Source: Akkermansia muciniphila (lineage in GTDB: Bacteria; Verrucomicrobiota; Verrucomicrobiia; Verrucomicrobiales; Akkermansiaceae). Taken from it: 64,000 bases of DNA. Both the position numbers and the translations under genes were made by a program. The DNA is taken from NCBI GenBank assembly GCA_947624785.1, contig CANQLV010000004.1:62001-126000 (forward strand). The letters are read 5' to 3'. Below the pieces are notes generated by a model that made no database searches, had not been told where the DNA came from, and was given only the letters and a program-made list of their open reading frames with translations. Positions 8,409 through 18,255 of this stretch are shown here, piece by piece; position 1 is the stretch's first letter, and each line of letters starts with the position of its first letter.

Positions 8409-9698
8409 ATGCATTCATTCGCATACAAAAACGGCACGCTCTACTGTGAAAACGTCAACCTCCAGGAACTGGCGGACAAGGAAGGCACCCCCCTGTACGT
8501 TTACAGCAAGCAGACCATTCTGAACCATTTCCACCGCCTCAGGGAAGCTCTGGCGCCCCTTAACGCGGAAGTGGCCTACGCCGTCAAGGCCAGCTCCAAC
8601 ATCGCCATCCTGAACCTCATGACCCGCAATGGCGCGGGGTTCGACATCGTTTCCGGCGGCGAGCTCTTCCGCGTCCTCAAGGCCGGGGGAGACCCTTCCA
8701 AATGCACCTATGCCGGCGTGGGAAAAACGGAGCCGGAAATCCGCTACGCCCTGGAACAGGGCATTTACTGCTTCAATGTGGAATCGGAGGCGGAACTGCG
8801 CGCCATTGACGCCATCGCCGCGTCCATGGGAGTAAAGGCCCCGGTAGCCGTGCGCGTCAATCCCAATGTGGAGGCGGGAACGCACAAATACATCACCACC
8901 GGGAAGGCTGAAAACAAATTCGGCGTAGACTTTGAACTCATTGAGCCTCTCTACGAGATGGCGGCCCGCGAACTTCCGAACCTCCATCTGAAGGGCCTGC
9001 AGATGCACATCGGCTCCCAGCTCACCCAGGCGAAGCCCTTCCTGGAAGCCGTCAGGAAAGTGGCCCCGCTGGCCGCCGCGCTGAAAGAAAAGCACGGCAT
9101 TGAATTCTTCTCCATCGGCGGAGGCATTGGCATCGTTTACCAGGATACGCTGGATTCCGGCGTCAAGGAATGGTGGAATGAAGACTGCGCCCAGCTCACG
9201 CTGAGCACTTACGCCCAGGCCGTCGTTCCAACTCTCCAGCCTCTGGGCCTGCATATCATCGTGGAACCGGGACGCCTCATCGTGGGAAATGCGGGCGCGC
9301 TCATCACCCGCTGCCTGTATGAAAAAACCGGAAAGGCCAAAACCTTTAAAATCGTGGATGCGGGCATGAACGACCTCATTCGCCCCGCCCTCTACCAGGG
9401 TTATCATGAAATCATCCCGGTCCGGGAACACCTCTCCGAATCCTGCATTACCACGGACGTCGTGGGCCCCATCTGCGAATCCGGGGACTTCCTGGCCCAG
9501 AACAGGGACATGACGGACGTGCGCCAGGGAGAACTCCTGGCCGTGCTGTCCGCCGGCGCCTACGGTTTTTCCATGTCCTCCAACTACAATTCCCGCCCCA
9601 TGGCGGAAGAAGTGCTGGTGGACGGAAACCAGTGGAACGTCATCCGCAGCCGCCAGACCTGGGAAGACCTCATCCGGGGGGAATCCATTCCGGAATAG
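8409..9698 (+). CDS. lysA: Diaminopimelate decarboxylase
   Basis: LysA decarboxylates meso-diaminopimelate to L-lysine with pyridoxal phosphate. The 429-aa protein shows the PLP-lysine motif AYAVKASSN (Lys about residue 60), the HIGSQ motif (about 199), the glycine-rich SIGGGIGI phosphate-binding loop (about 237), EPGRLIVGNAG (about 281) and the C-terminal CESGDFLA with the active-site Cys from the partner subunit (about 356). The ribosome site AAGGA lies 7 bases before the ATG. It follows the AI-2E-type transporter gene with only 3 bases between. Confidence 0.97.
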   Translation: MHSFAYKNGTLYCENVNLQELADKEGTPLYVYSKQTILNHFHRLREALAPLNAEVAYAVKASSNIAILNLMTRNGAGFDIVSGGELFRVLKAGGDPSKCTYAGVGKTEPEIRYALEQGIYCFNVESEAELRAIDAIAASMGVKAPVAVRVNPNVEAGTHKYITTGKAENKFGVDFELIEPLYEMAARELPNLHLKGLQMHIGSQLTQAKPFLEAVRKVAPLAAALKEKHGIEFFSIGGGIGIVYQDTLDSGVKEWWNEDCAQLTLSTYAQAVVPTLQPLGLHIIVEPGRLIVGNAGALITRCLYEKTGKAKTFKIVDAGMNDLIRPALYQGYHEIIPVREHLSESCITTDVVGPICESGDFLAQNRDMTDVRQGELLAVLSAGAYGFSMSSNYNSRPMAEEVLVDGNQWNVIRSRQTWEDLIRGESIPE

Positions 9699-9730
9699 CC
9701 TTCCCCATTTCATCTTTCCCCACTTTCAAA

Positions 9731-9780
9731 AGGGGCGTCCCGCGAAGGTAAAAACCGGAGGAGAGACGTCCCTTTCTTAT
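9731..9780 (+). terminator. Terminator after lysA
   Basis: AGGGGCGTC (9731-9739) pairs with GACGTCCCT (9765-9773) with one G-U pair, followed by TTCTTATTATT. The remaining bases up to the ATG at 9997 show only a -10-like TATACT (9987-9992), ending 4 bases before that ATG. Confidence 0.6.
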
Positions 9781-9996
9781 TATTCCATGTTGACGGAAAA
9801 AATCATTTTCCCTTTCCCCCCACGTTGTCGCTTCACTTTCATCCTTCCGGCGGCAGTGCCGCCTTCAGTGATACTGGTCACGGTTCCATGCCTATCATTG
9901 ACCCGCCAGGGGAACATGACGGCATAGAAAAGCCTTCAACCCGCCGCGAGACGAGAAAAAACGATATTTTCCCGCCTCCCCAGCCGTATACTGGAA

Positions 9997-11523
9997 ATGA
10001 AATACCACCTGCGGGCAGCATGCGGCGTCATTCTGGGAGCAATCGCCTGCGTGCAAGGTTTTGGAGCTACAGCCCATCATGACAGCTGCATCCAGGAAGG
10101 CTGGAAAAAGGAAATTCCCCAGCCGGTTTACCCTGACAAAGACCTCGTGGAACTTTACCATAAAACATGGGAAATCGCGGCCGGACGGGTAAGAAAAGGC
10201 CCTGAGGGCCTTCCCGGGTCGCCCTACATGGATGAAAACTGCTACGAAGACCAAATCTGGATTTGGGATACCTGCTTCATGGTGCTCTTCGCCAAGTATG
10301 CGCCGAATTCATTCCCCGGAGAGGGAAGCATGGACAACCTGTACAAGCCCATCTGGGATAAGGAAAAAACTCCTCTCCGCATTCACTTTGTTGACAACCC
10401 TCCGTTATTCGCATGGGTTGAAAAGGAATATTACGACTTTACCGGAAACAAAAACCGCCTTCATGAAATCCTGAATCGGAAACAGTACCTCCAAAAACAT
10501 TTTGACTGGTTTGCGCATGCCAAAGCGGGGGAACGTTTCGAATGCTCCCCCCAGAACATCCACCTGAACGCCATCGGTGAAGATGGTTTTACATGGACGG
10601 GGCGCGCCAGCGGCATGGACAACACGCCCAGAGGCCGGGACGCTGGCGGCTACAATAAAATTTTATGGATTGACGCCATTTCCCAGCAAGCCCTGAGCGC
10701 ACGCTGCATCGCCCAAATGGAAGAGCTGCTGGGCAATACAGACGCAGCCGTAAAATGGAAAACCATTTACGGCAGGCTGAAAGACAAAATAAACGAATTG
10801 TACTGGGATGAGCAGGACGGATTCTACTATGATGTGGCGATAGAAAACAAGCAGCCCTGCCGCATCAGGACAATGGCATCCTATTGGCCTCTTTTAGCCG
10901 GAATCGCCTCGCCGGCCCAGGCGGAAAGGATGGTAAAATACCTTCTGGACCCGCAGGAATTCGGAGGAAGCTACCCGACGCCCACCCTTTCCCGCAGGGA
11001 TAAGGATTACCACGGCCAAACCGGGGATTACTGGCGCGGCGGCATCTGGCTGCCCACCACGTACATGACCGTCAAGGCGCTGGAAGAATACGGCTACCAT
11101 GAGGAAGCCGACACGATCGCTGAAAAAATCATCCGCCAGCAGCTTGCCGCCTACCATGGCACCAAACCGCACACGATCTGGGAATGCTACAGCCCCAGTT
11201 CCAACGAGCCGTCTACCGAATACGGCCGCAGGGCCCGTCCGGAATTTTGCGGCTGGTCGGCGCTGGGGCCCATTTCCCTCTTTATTGAAAACGTTCTGGG
11301 CTTTCACAAGGTCTCTGCGCTCCGGAATGAAGTGCAGTGGAGATTGAAAAGGGAGAAAGGCAGGCACGGACTAAAAAATCTTCACTTCGGCACGACTACG
11401 ACCGACATCGTTTTTGACGGCAAGAACACCGTTGGCGTCACAAGCGACAGCCCTTATTCCCTCGTGATTAACGGCAAAAAATACGCCATCAACCCCGGCA
11501 CCGCCTCCATCATCCTGAAATGA
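9997..11523 (+). CDS. Secreted trehalase/GH63-like glycoside hydrolase
   Basis: The 508-aa protein opens with a signal peptide (about residues 1-24, cleavage near GFGATA). The remainder fits an (alpha/alpha)6-barrel of the trehalase/mannosyl-oligosaccharide-glucosidase type. Supporting segments are DQIWIWDTCFMVLFA near residue 85, the acidic WTGRASGMDNTPRGRD block (about 200, a probable catalytic region), TGDYWRGGIWLPTTYM (about 345) and WECYSPSS (about 394). It probably cleaves an alpha-linked glucose- or mannose-type sugar outside the cytoplasm. The GH20 gene follows on the same strand. Substrate is not readable; GH37 and GH63 are the nearest named families. Confidence 0.8.
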   Translation: MKYHLRAACGVILGAIACVQGFGATAHHDSCIQEGWKKEIPQPVYPDKDLVELYHKTWEIAAGRVRKGPEGLPGSPYMDENCYEDQIWIWDTCFMVLFAKYAPNSFPGEGSMDNLYKPIWDKEKTPLRIHFVDNPPLFAWVEKEYYDFTGNKNRLHEILNRKQYLQKHFDWFAHAKAGERFECSPQNIHLNAIGEDGFTWTGRASGMDNTPRGRDAGGYNKILWIDAISQQALSARCIAQMEELLGNTDAAVKWKTIYGRLKDKINELYWDEQDGFYYDVAIENKQPCRIRTMASYWPLLAGIASPAQAERMVKYLLDPQEFGGSYPTPTLSRRDKDYHGQTGDYWRGGIWLPTTYMTVKALEEYGYHEEADTIAEKIIRQQLAAYHGTKPHTIWECYSPSSNEPSTEYGRRARPEFCGWSALGPISLFIENVLGFHKVSALRNEVQWRLKREKGRHGLKNLHFGTTTTDIVFDGKNTVGVTSDSPYSLVINGKKYAINPGTASIILK

Positions 11524-11651
11524 CACATCCCGTTGGCATTGCCGGATTTCCGAAAAATCCGTGCCCCGGCATCAATCCTGCGGCTTTCCGGGCCCACCCC
11601 CGGCACGGGAGGAAGGACTTCTTTATTCCCTCCAAGGCAAATCCCGTAAAG

Positions 11652-11680
11652 TTGCCTTGCGGACACTTCCTGAATATACT
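11652..11680 (+). promoter_or_regulatory. Putative promoter of the GH20 gene
   Basis: TTGCCT (11652-11657) and TATACT (11675-11680) are spaced 17. The expected transcription start is about 11687, directly at an in-frame GTG (11688), or 30 bases before the ATG at 11718. Confidence 0.5.
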
Positions 11681-11717
11681 ATTTACCGTGAAACTTTTTC
11701 CTCCCTTTTCTTCCATC

Positions 11718-13370
11718 ATGTTTTCCAGAAGCCTCTTTCTAGCCGCAGGCCTCCTGTGCGCCTCCACCGCCTTTTCCCTGCCCTCCAGGCCCTTACAGGG
11801 CGACCCGGCCATCATTCCCCTGCCGTCCACGCTGGATGTGGAAAAAAACAAGCCGGGATTTCTGGTCAACGGCACGCTGCCCGTTTCCAAAACGGGAGAC
11901 AAGTACTGCATTGCCTCCTTCGTCACGGGATTCTCCAACAACATTCATCAAATCAAGGTCAGCCCGGCCCCCGCCGCGGCCAATGCCGTGCAGATTCTCC
12001 TGAAAAAAGACGCCACCCTGTCTCCGGAATGGTATTCCATCCAGGTCTCCCCGCGGGGCGTCGCCGTCTCATGCACGTCTCCCGCCGGAGCTTTCTATGC
12101 GGCGCAGACCCTCAAGCAGTCTCTGGAAAAGGATGCCGCCGGGCACTGGGCTCTTCCCTGCATGGCCATCACGGACAGCCCTCGTTTCACCTGGCGCGGC
12201 ATCATGATTGACAGCGGACGCAATCCCCGTTCCATCGCGGAGCTGAAAACCATCGTCGACCTGCTCGCCCGGTACAAGGTGAACACCATCCACTGGCACC
12301 TGACGGAAGACCAGGGCTGGCGGCTGGAAATCAAAAAATATCCGAAGCTGACTTCCATCGGGGCCACCCGGCCGGAAAGCCCCATTCCCGGCAAGCGCAA
12401 CCAGGGGGACGGCAAGCCCTTCACCTTCTTCTACACCCAGAAGGAAGTGAAGGAACTGGTGGACTACGCCAAACGCAGGCACATCACCATCGTTCCGGAA
12501 ATAGAAACGCCGGGGCATGCCGCCGCGGCCATCACGGCCTACCCGGAATTCGGCAACAAGGACATTCCCGGCTACAAGCCGCGGGTGGCGACGCGCTGGG
12601 GCATCCTTCCCTTCACGTTCAGCCCCACGGAACCCACGTTCAAGTTCCTTGACGGCATCCTGGAGGAAGTCTGCCAGCTTTTCCCGGATTCACCCTACAT
12701 CCACATAGGCGGGGACGAAGCCCCCAAGCAGCAGTGGAAAAACTCCCCCCAGGCCCAGGAAGTGATGAAGAAAAACGGCCTGAAAAACGAGCAGGAGCTT
12801 CAGAGCTACTTCATCCGCCGCATGGAACAACTGGTTAACGCCCGCGGCAAGCAAATCATCGGCTGGGATGAAATCCGGGAAGGCGGACTTTCCAAGACGG
12901 CCACCCTGATGATCTGGCACGATCCCGGCATCGCCAGGGAAGCCGTCAAGAACGGGAACAAGGTCATCATGACCCCCTTTGAAAGCACTTACCTGATCCG
13001 GCAGGAAGGCCCCCATCCCGAGGGGCCGGAATATGAAATGGCTACTTTCTCCACCATCCCCCTGCAAAAGGCCTACAACATGAACCCCGTCCCGAAGGGC
13101 CTCACCCCGGAACAGGAAAAGAACATCCTGGGTGTGCAGGGAAGCTGCTGGAGCGAATACATGACCACCCTTGCCAAGTGGCAGTACATGGTGTTTCCGC
13201 GCATGTTCGCCATCGCGGAGCTGGGCTGGACGCAGCCCGGCCGCAAGGACTTCACGGACTTCAAGGGACGCCTGGACAGGCACAAGCCTTTCCTGGACGC
13301 ACTGCGCGTCAACTACCGGACGGACTCCGGAGAACCGGCGCAGCCGGGGGCGAAAATGGTCCGCGAATGA
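11718..13370 (+). CDS. Secreted beta-N-acetylhexosaminidase, GH20
   Basis: GH20 enzymes remove terminal beta-GlcNAc or GalNAc by substrate-assisted catalysis. From ATG 11718 the 550-aa protein has a signal peptide (about residues 1-20, ending STAFS), an N-terminal GH20b-like domain, then the catalytic barrel with FTWRGIMIDSGRNPR, NTIHWHLTEDQGWRLEIK, VPEIETPGHAAA and the catalytic Asp-Glu pair in HIGGDEAPK (about residues 333-334). The C-terminal FPRMFAIAELGW is also typical. The frame runs back to 11520; a GTG at 11688 is another possible start that keeps the signal peptide. It fits mucin O-glycan or chitobiose trimming. Confidence 0.93.
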   Translation: MFSRSLFLAAGLLCASTAFSLPSRPLQGDPAIIPLPSTLDVEKNKPGFLVNGTLPVSKTGDKYCIASFVTGFSNNIHQIKVSPAPAAANAVQILLKKDATLSPEWYSIQVSPRGVAVSCTSPAGAFYAAQTLKQSLEKDAAGHWALPCMAITDSPRFTWRGIMIDSGRNPRSIAELKTIVDLLARYKVNTIHWHLTEDQGWRLEIKKYPKLTSIGATRPESPIPGKRNQGDGKPFTFFYTQKEVKELVDYAKRRHITIVPEIETPGHAAAAITAYPEFGNKDIPGYKPRVATRWGILPFTFSPTEPTFKFLDGILEEVCQLFPDSPYIHIGGDEAPKQQWKNSPQAQEVMKKNGLKNEQELQSYFIRRMEQLVNARGKQIIGWDEIREGGLSKTATLMIWHDPGIAREAVKNGNKVIMTPFESTYLIRQEGPHPEGPEYEMATFSTIPLQKAYNMNPVPKGLTPEQEKNILGVQGSCWSEYMTTLAKWQYMVFPRMFAIAELGWTQPGRKDFTDFKGRLDRHKPFLDALRVNYRTDSGEPAQPGAKMVRE

Positions 13371-13419
13371 CCATGTCCCTCAAGAGCTCCGCAACCCCTG
13401 CGCGCGCCTGAGTTCAGCC

Positions 13420-13448
13420 TTGCCCTCCCGAAAAAAAACACCTATCAT
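13420..13448 (+). promoter_or_regulatory. Putative promoter of fba, nearly leaderless
   Basis: TTGCCC (13420-13425) and TATCAT (13443-13448) are spaced 17. The -10 ends 9 bases before the ATG at 13458, leaving at most about 3 untranslated bases. Confidence 0.5.
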
Positions 13449-13457
13449 GTCCCCGTT

Positions 13458-14489
<1,032 letters not shown>

Positions 14490-14515
14490 AACGCCTTTCA
14501 ACGGCTTTTACGCAG

Positions 14516-14546
14516 CGCCCGGTTCCCGGAAGGGACCGGGCGTTTT
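14516..14546 (+). terminator. Terminator after fba
   Basis: CGCCCGGTTCCC (14516-14527) pairs with GGGACCGGGCG (14532-14542) with one bulge, followed by TTTT. It separates the core genes to the left from the AT-richer minus-strand block. Confidence 0.8.
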
Positions 14547-14569
14547 GCTATCCTTCTACCTTGCGATAA

Positions 14570-15736
14570 CTATTTCCAAAAACTACGGCAAAGACGTGAA
14601 AAAACATTTCTCCTGCGCCTTTCATGTTTTAACGCCTGCCTGGATTTTTCCAGCTTTACCCGTATGGCCGTTACAAGAGATTCCGGTAATTGCTGCGTTA
14701 CACTGTTAACCTCCAAAATATCCTGATAATAGAAACACCGTTCCCTGTCCCATAATTCTTCATTCATTAAAGCATCCAGCGGCATGGAGGGCGGCATGCA
14801 CGGCAGGTGCTTCACAGCCAATGTCATGAAATTGAGACGAGTACGAATACATTTCTCGCACTTCCCACAGTTCTGACCCTTTTCCTCTCCCTGCCAGCAT
14901 ACCCGCAGATTTTCTAGAACGGCGGAATAATCCTTGATAATGTTACACCGGGCCGTCCTGCCTACTGACGATCCACAAGGATGGATAAAAAATGAGGGAG
15001 AAGATAAAAAATGGTTGGTCACGGGATTTTCTCCCCACGGAATTGTCAGGGTATCATAAGCATAAGACTGATCCGTCCCAAGAATGCCATGGCGATATTT
15101 GCCCCCAAAGAAAGCAAGGCAGGCGCAGACTACGGAGAAAAACGCATGTTCCCAGTGATGATCGTAGGAACGATAATTCGTTTTGATACAGGCCAGAGGA
15201 ATATTCCAGGAATCCAGCATGCGCTTGGCACTCATCTGTGCCAGGCCAAATCCTTCTTCATCATCCAAGGAAATATCGGCTCCATGAATCATTACAGCCA
15301 AATCAATGTCACAATTACCATGCCCCCACATCCCTTTTCGATGGCTGCATATGCAAAAAGCTGCGTCCACTCCTCCTGAGAAAGCGCACACGGCCTGCCG
15401 TCCTGTTTTTGTGCTGGAATCTTCCAGCTCTTCATCGGCTACAAGCGAGGGAAGATGATACTGGCCTGGTACCCATCCGGACCAGCACCGCATGTATTCT
15501 TCCAGATTAGCCAACAGAGTTTTATGTATTTTACCGTGGATGCGGCAGATCCCTTCGTGCTGCATGATGAAATGCAGCATGAGAATCAATCCGGCATCAT
15601 CATGGGTGGGAATGCTCTCCGCATATTGAAAGGGAATCTCCACATAAACGACGATGGGTTCTTTCCCTTCAATGGAAAGGCAGGATACCTTCCGTATGGA
15701 ATCCTCAAAGATTTGCGTATCAAATTCAAGTTTCAT
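14570..15736 (-). CDS. PP-loop (N-type) ATP pyrophosphatase, QueC-like, in a surface-glycan block
   Basis: The 388-aa protein has a PP-loop AFSGGVDAAF (about residues 118-127), which in this fold adenylates a carbonyl or carboxyl group. Near the C-terminus lies a cysteine cluster, C..NCGKCEKCIRTR, like the zinc site of QueC-type enzymes. The N-terminal 110 residues are unlike QueC. It is the last gene of an apparent three-gene minus-strand operon (ATP-grasp, AKR-like, this one) with gaps of 10 and 5 bases. Codon use is visibly more AT-rich than its neighbours. I infer an amide- or nitrile-forming step on a glycan precursor; classical queuosine synthesis is unlikely in this context. Confidence 0.7.
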   Translation of the reverse strand: MKLEFDTQIFEDSIRKVSCLSIEGKEPIVVYVEIPFQYAESIPTHDDAGLILMLHFIMQHEGICRIHGKIHKTLLANLEEYMRCWSGWVPGQYHLPSLVADEELEDSSTKTGRQAVCAFSGGVDAAFCICSHRKGMWGHGNCDIDLAVMIHGADISLDDEEGFGLAQMSAKRMLDSWNIPLACIKTNYRSYDHHWEHAFFSVVCACLAFFGGKYRHGILGTDQSYAYDTLTIPWGENPVTNHFLSSPSFFIHPCGSSVGRTARCNIIKDYSAVLENLRVCWQGEEKGQNCGKCEKCIRTRLNFMTLAVKHLPCMPPSMPLDALMNEELWDRERCFYYQDILEVNSVTQQLPESLVTAIRVKLEKSRQALKHERRRRNVFSRLCRSFWK

Positions 15737-15741
15737 AAAAA

Positions 15742-16689
15742 TCAGGGATGATAATCAAATGTTTTTACATTAGGATGATTATCAGGATCAAACCACAGGC
15801 ATGAATTGATATTAAAGCTATCAATAATATCCATCTCCTGTTCGGAAAGTTCAAAATCTCCCAGCTGGAGAGCTTCCTGCTGGTGATACGGATTCAACGT
15901 CTTGATGATAGGAATAAGGCCTTGCTGGACATGCCACCGCAAAATAACCTGGACCGCCGACTTATGATGGTGCGCCGCTATCCTGTGTAAAATATCGTAT
16001 TGGAAAAGCCTGAAATCATGGCGGGCTATGGGAGAATAACTCTCTACTGTAATGGATTTGTCCCTGCAATATTCGAGTATATGCTTCTTGGTCAGCAGGG
16101 GATGGATTTCTATCTGGTTGACATCCGGCAAAATGCCAAGCTCCTTTTCCAGCCGCTCCAAATGCTGGATATGAAAATTCCCCACTCCCAGGCACCGGAT
16201 ATATCCCTCCTGCTGCAATTCCCGCATAGAGAAAAATGCCTCCACATATTTTCCTTGAGGCCACGGGAGCATGTAAAGATCCAAGTATCCTGTCTTTAAA
16301 TGGGACAAGGTTTCCATCAAGCTGTCTCTTACATTGCCGGATGCCAAGGCAGAATGCCACGCACTTGAAGACAGAAATAACCTTTCACGAGGAATGCCGC
16401 TCTCGTTTATAACTTTAGCAATGACATGTTCACTGCCATACCGGGGCTTATAGTCCAGAAGACGGAATCCTTGTCTCAGTGCTCCCTGAACCCTTTCAAA
16501 ATATTTACATTCCGAGTGATGGTGCTTATAGCGTTTAATGATTTTTTTCCACATTCCGGCCAGACCTTTCCCAAGGGTACGGTTTGAGGAGGAATTCAAA
16601 TCCACGTATGGTGAAAGATAGCCGGGTCCAAGCCCAATGGCTGGAATAGTCACTCCATTTTTCAAAGTAATACAGGGAAGATTATCCAT
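15742..16689 (-). CDS. Aldo/keto-reductase-like protein with altered catalytic residues
   Basis: The 315-aa protein follows the AKR barrel: LKNGVTIPAIGLG, FRLLDYKPRYGSE, LDLYM.PWP, CLGVGNFHIQHLERL, NQIEIHPLLTKK, SYSPIARHDF and VQVILRWHVQQGLIPIIKT. Of the catalytic tetrad, Asp79 and Tyr84 remain. The usual Lys is Ser109 (LFLSSSAW) and the usual His is Pro142 (YMLPWP). About 40 basic residues are also inserted after GLGPG (about 24-65). It may therefore be non-reducing, structural or repurposed. It lies 10 bases after the ATP-grasp gene and 5 before the PP-loop gene. Confidence 0.8.
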   Translation of the reverse strand: MDNLPCITLKNGVTIPAIGLGPGYLSPYVDLNSSSNRTLGKGLAGMWKKIIKRYKHHHSECKYFERVQGALRQGFRLLDYKPRYGSEHVIAKVINESGIPRERLFLSSSAWHSALASGNVRDSLMETLSHLKTGYLDLYMLPWPQGKYVEAFFSMRELQQEGYIRCLGVGNFHIQHLERLEKELGILPDVNQIEIHPLLTKKHILEYCRDKSITVESYSPIARHDFRLFQYDILHRIAAHHHKSAVQVILRWHVQQGLIPIIKTLNPYHQQEALQLGDFELSEQEMDIIDSFNINSCLWFDPDNHPNVKTFDYHP

Positions 16690-16699
16690 ATCAAGTTAA

Positions 16700-17881
16700 T
16701 CACAGTCCTATCTGTGCAGTACGGCAAAATATTTCAGTGAAACGTTCCCTGTCTCCGCCATAAATGGCTTCATGAAGCAAGGTTCCCCAATCCCGGTTGG
16801 CTTCAATAATAACAGGGCCTTCAGGCGTAACGGCAATATCCCACCCTATGGAATGAATCCCGGGAAACAATTGATGGGCACTCAACGCCAATTGACGGCT
16901 TTCTTCAAAGAAAGGAATCTGGAATCCGGAAAAAGGAATTCCGGTATCAGGATGTTGATGAAATTTTCCAAAACACGATTTTAAATTCCTGTGACCTTTT
17001 GTGTTTAACATCCCCGTCCTGTCTATTCCAACTGCAATTCCTCCCGCACGGCCGTTAGAAAGATTGCTTCCATTGGAGCCAACCAGCAGAAACTGGGTAT
17101 AAATATAAATTCCTTCTGAATCAGAAAGGGTGACAAATCTTATTGTATTAACAGCCCCAGGATACAATATATCCATTTCCGGATGCTGGACAATCTTCGC
17201 CTCCACCAGATGATTTGCCGCCTGATGCTCCATTTCCTTACATTCTATAGGCAGACCGTTCAACAGCAGGCAAAGCTTCTCTTCCCTATGTTGCATTTCC
17301 AACGCAAAACATTTTCTTCCCTGAACACCATCCTGAGGCTTCAGAAATAAAGGGATATTGCAGGAAGGAAGCCATTCTGCAAACGGAATATTTAAAAAGT
17401 CCTGATGAAAGACGCCTTCACCGTCCACAATACCCAAAGGAACGGAAACGGGCAACCGGGCATGAGACAGATACCGGGCCGTTACATCCTTGTAATCCAG
17501 CATATGCGCCAATGTAATATGCCGGGAATCGCGGGCCATGTCAAATTCCCTCTGAAAAACATACTCCTGCACGCGAGAGGATGCCCGATCCAATCCCATT
17601 TGCATGTAATGGACATAAGCGTCTTCAATATCCCATTCCCCACCTTCCCGGTAAATCCGAATGATCTCATCCATCATCTGTGCCCTGCTTTTCCGGGATT
17701 CTTCAGGATAAAAGGAATACTCCTCAAAATTCAGGGATTCAACATACCGGCGAATTTTGTCAGGATCCCTTTTTAAACGCTTTTTTGACGAAAATAAGCG
17801 ACGAATGCAATTCATAATTTCAACATGATGAGGACAAAGGAAATTCAATCCTTTCAGATAGAAAAAGTTACTCCTTTCCAT
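16700..17881 (-). CDS. Sugar-transfer-associated ATP-grasp protein
   Basis: ATP-grasp enzymes ligate a carboxylate to an amine or other nucleophile through an acyl phosphate. This 393-aa protein matches the subfamily found with polysaccharide genes: PLFLKPQDGVQGRKCF (about residue 185), NTIRFVTL (about 250), SNLSNGRAGGIAVGID (about 280) and the metal-binding end SIGWDIAVTPEGPVIIEANRDWG (about 340-365). The N-terminal 100 residues are helical and charged. It is the first gene of the three-gene operon. ATG 17881 is used; ATG 17815 (MNCIRRLF) is possible. I expect it to attach an amino-acid-like group to a glycan or its carrier. Confidence 0.8.
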   Translation of the reverse strand: MERSNFFYLKGLNFLCPHHVEIMNCIRRLFSSKKRLKRDPDKIRRYVESLNFEEYSFYPEESRKSRAQMMDEIIRIYREGGEWDIEDAYVHYMQMGLDRASSRVQEYVFQREFDMARDSRHITLAHMLDYKDVTARYLSHARLPVSVPLGIVDGEGVFHQDFLNIPFAEWLPSCNIPLFLKPQDGVQGRKCFALEMQHREEKLCLLLNGLPIECKEMEHQAANHLVEAKIVQHPEMDILYPGAVNTIRFVTLSDSEGIYIYTQFLLVGSNGSNLSNGRAGGIAVGIDRTGMLNTKGHRNLKSCFGKFHQHPDTGIPFSGFQIPFFEESRQLALSAHQLFPGIHSIGWDIAVTPEGPVIIEANRDWGTLLHEAIYGGDRERFTEIFCRTAQIGL

Positions 17882-17950
17882 GAAAAGGAATCGTCAATTC
17901 TGTGTCAATAATAATTTTTTGATCTGAAAAAAAACGAAAAATTGAAAGAT

Positions 17951-18139
17951 ATGGTCAAAACATTTTATAGAAAAATTCATAAATACTTAATTTTAAGCTC
18001 TTATAGTTGGGTAAAAAGAAAAATAATACATGATATGTTGTCACACATAGACATCCATCGAGACTCAAAAGACGTTTTCTGCCAAATGATGAACTCTGTA
18101 GATGAACATAGCCTGCAGTGTGGCCTGCAGCAACTATAA
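17951..18139 (+). CDS. Small AT-rich open frame, possible gene remnant
   Basis: This 62-codon frame (MVKTFYRKIHKYLILSSYSW at the start) is basic and aromatic with strongly AT-rich codons. It lies in a 374-base gap between the ATP-grasp and pyruvyl-transferase genes, on the opposite strand to both. GAAAGAT precedes the ATG. I do not recognise it. It could be a truncated N-terminus of a glycan gene left by an acquisition event, or chance. The rest of the gap (18140-18255) shows nothing clear. Confidence 0.2.
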   Translation: MVKTFYRKIHKYLILSSYSWVKRKIIHDMLSHIDIHRDSKDVFCQMMNSVDEHSLQCGLQQL

Positions 18140-18255
18140 ACCACTCTAAATGGACACCATCCAAACTTCCCCTTCCTGACACAGCAGGAAAAACACCGTC
18201 TGCGCCTCCTTTACTTCCGCAAACGGCTCTCCCAATCTTTCCAGCGGTCCAGACA

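Noticed and set aside
14570..15736. Queuosine-pathway QueC
   Set aside because: The PP-loop and Cys cluster are QueC-like but the N-terminal 110 residues are not, and the neighbours are glycan enzymes rather than queD, queE or queF.
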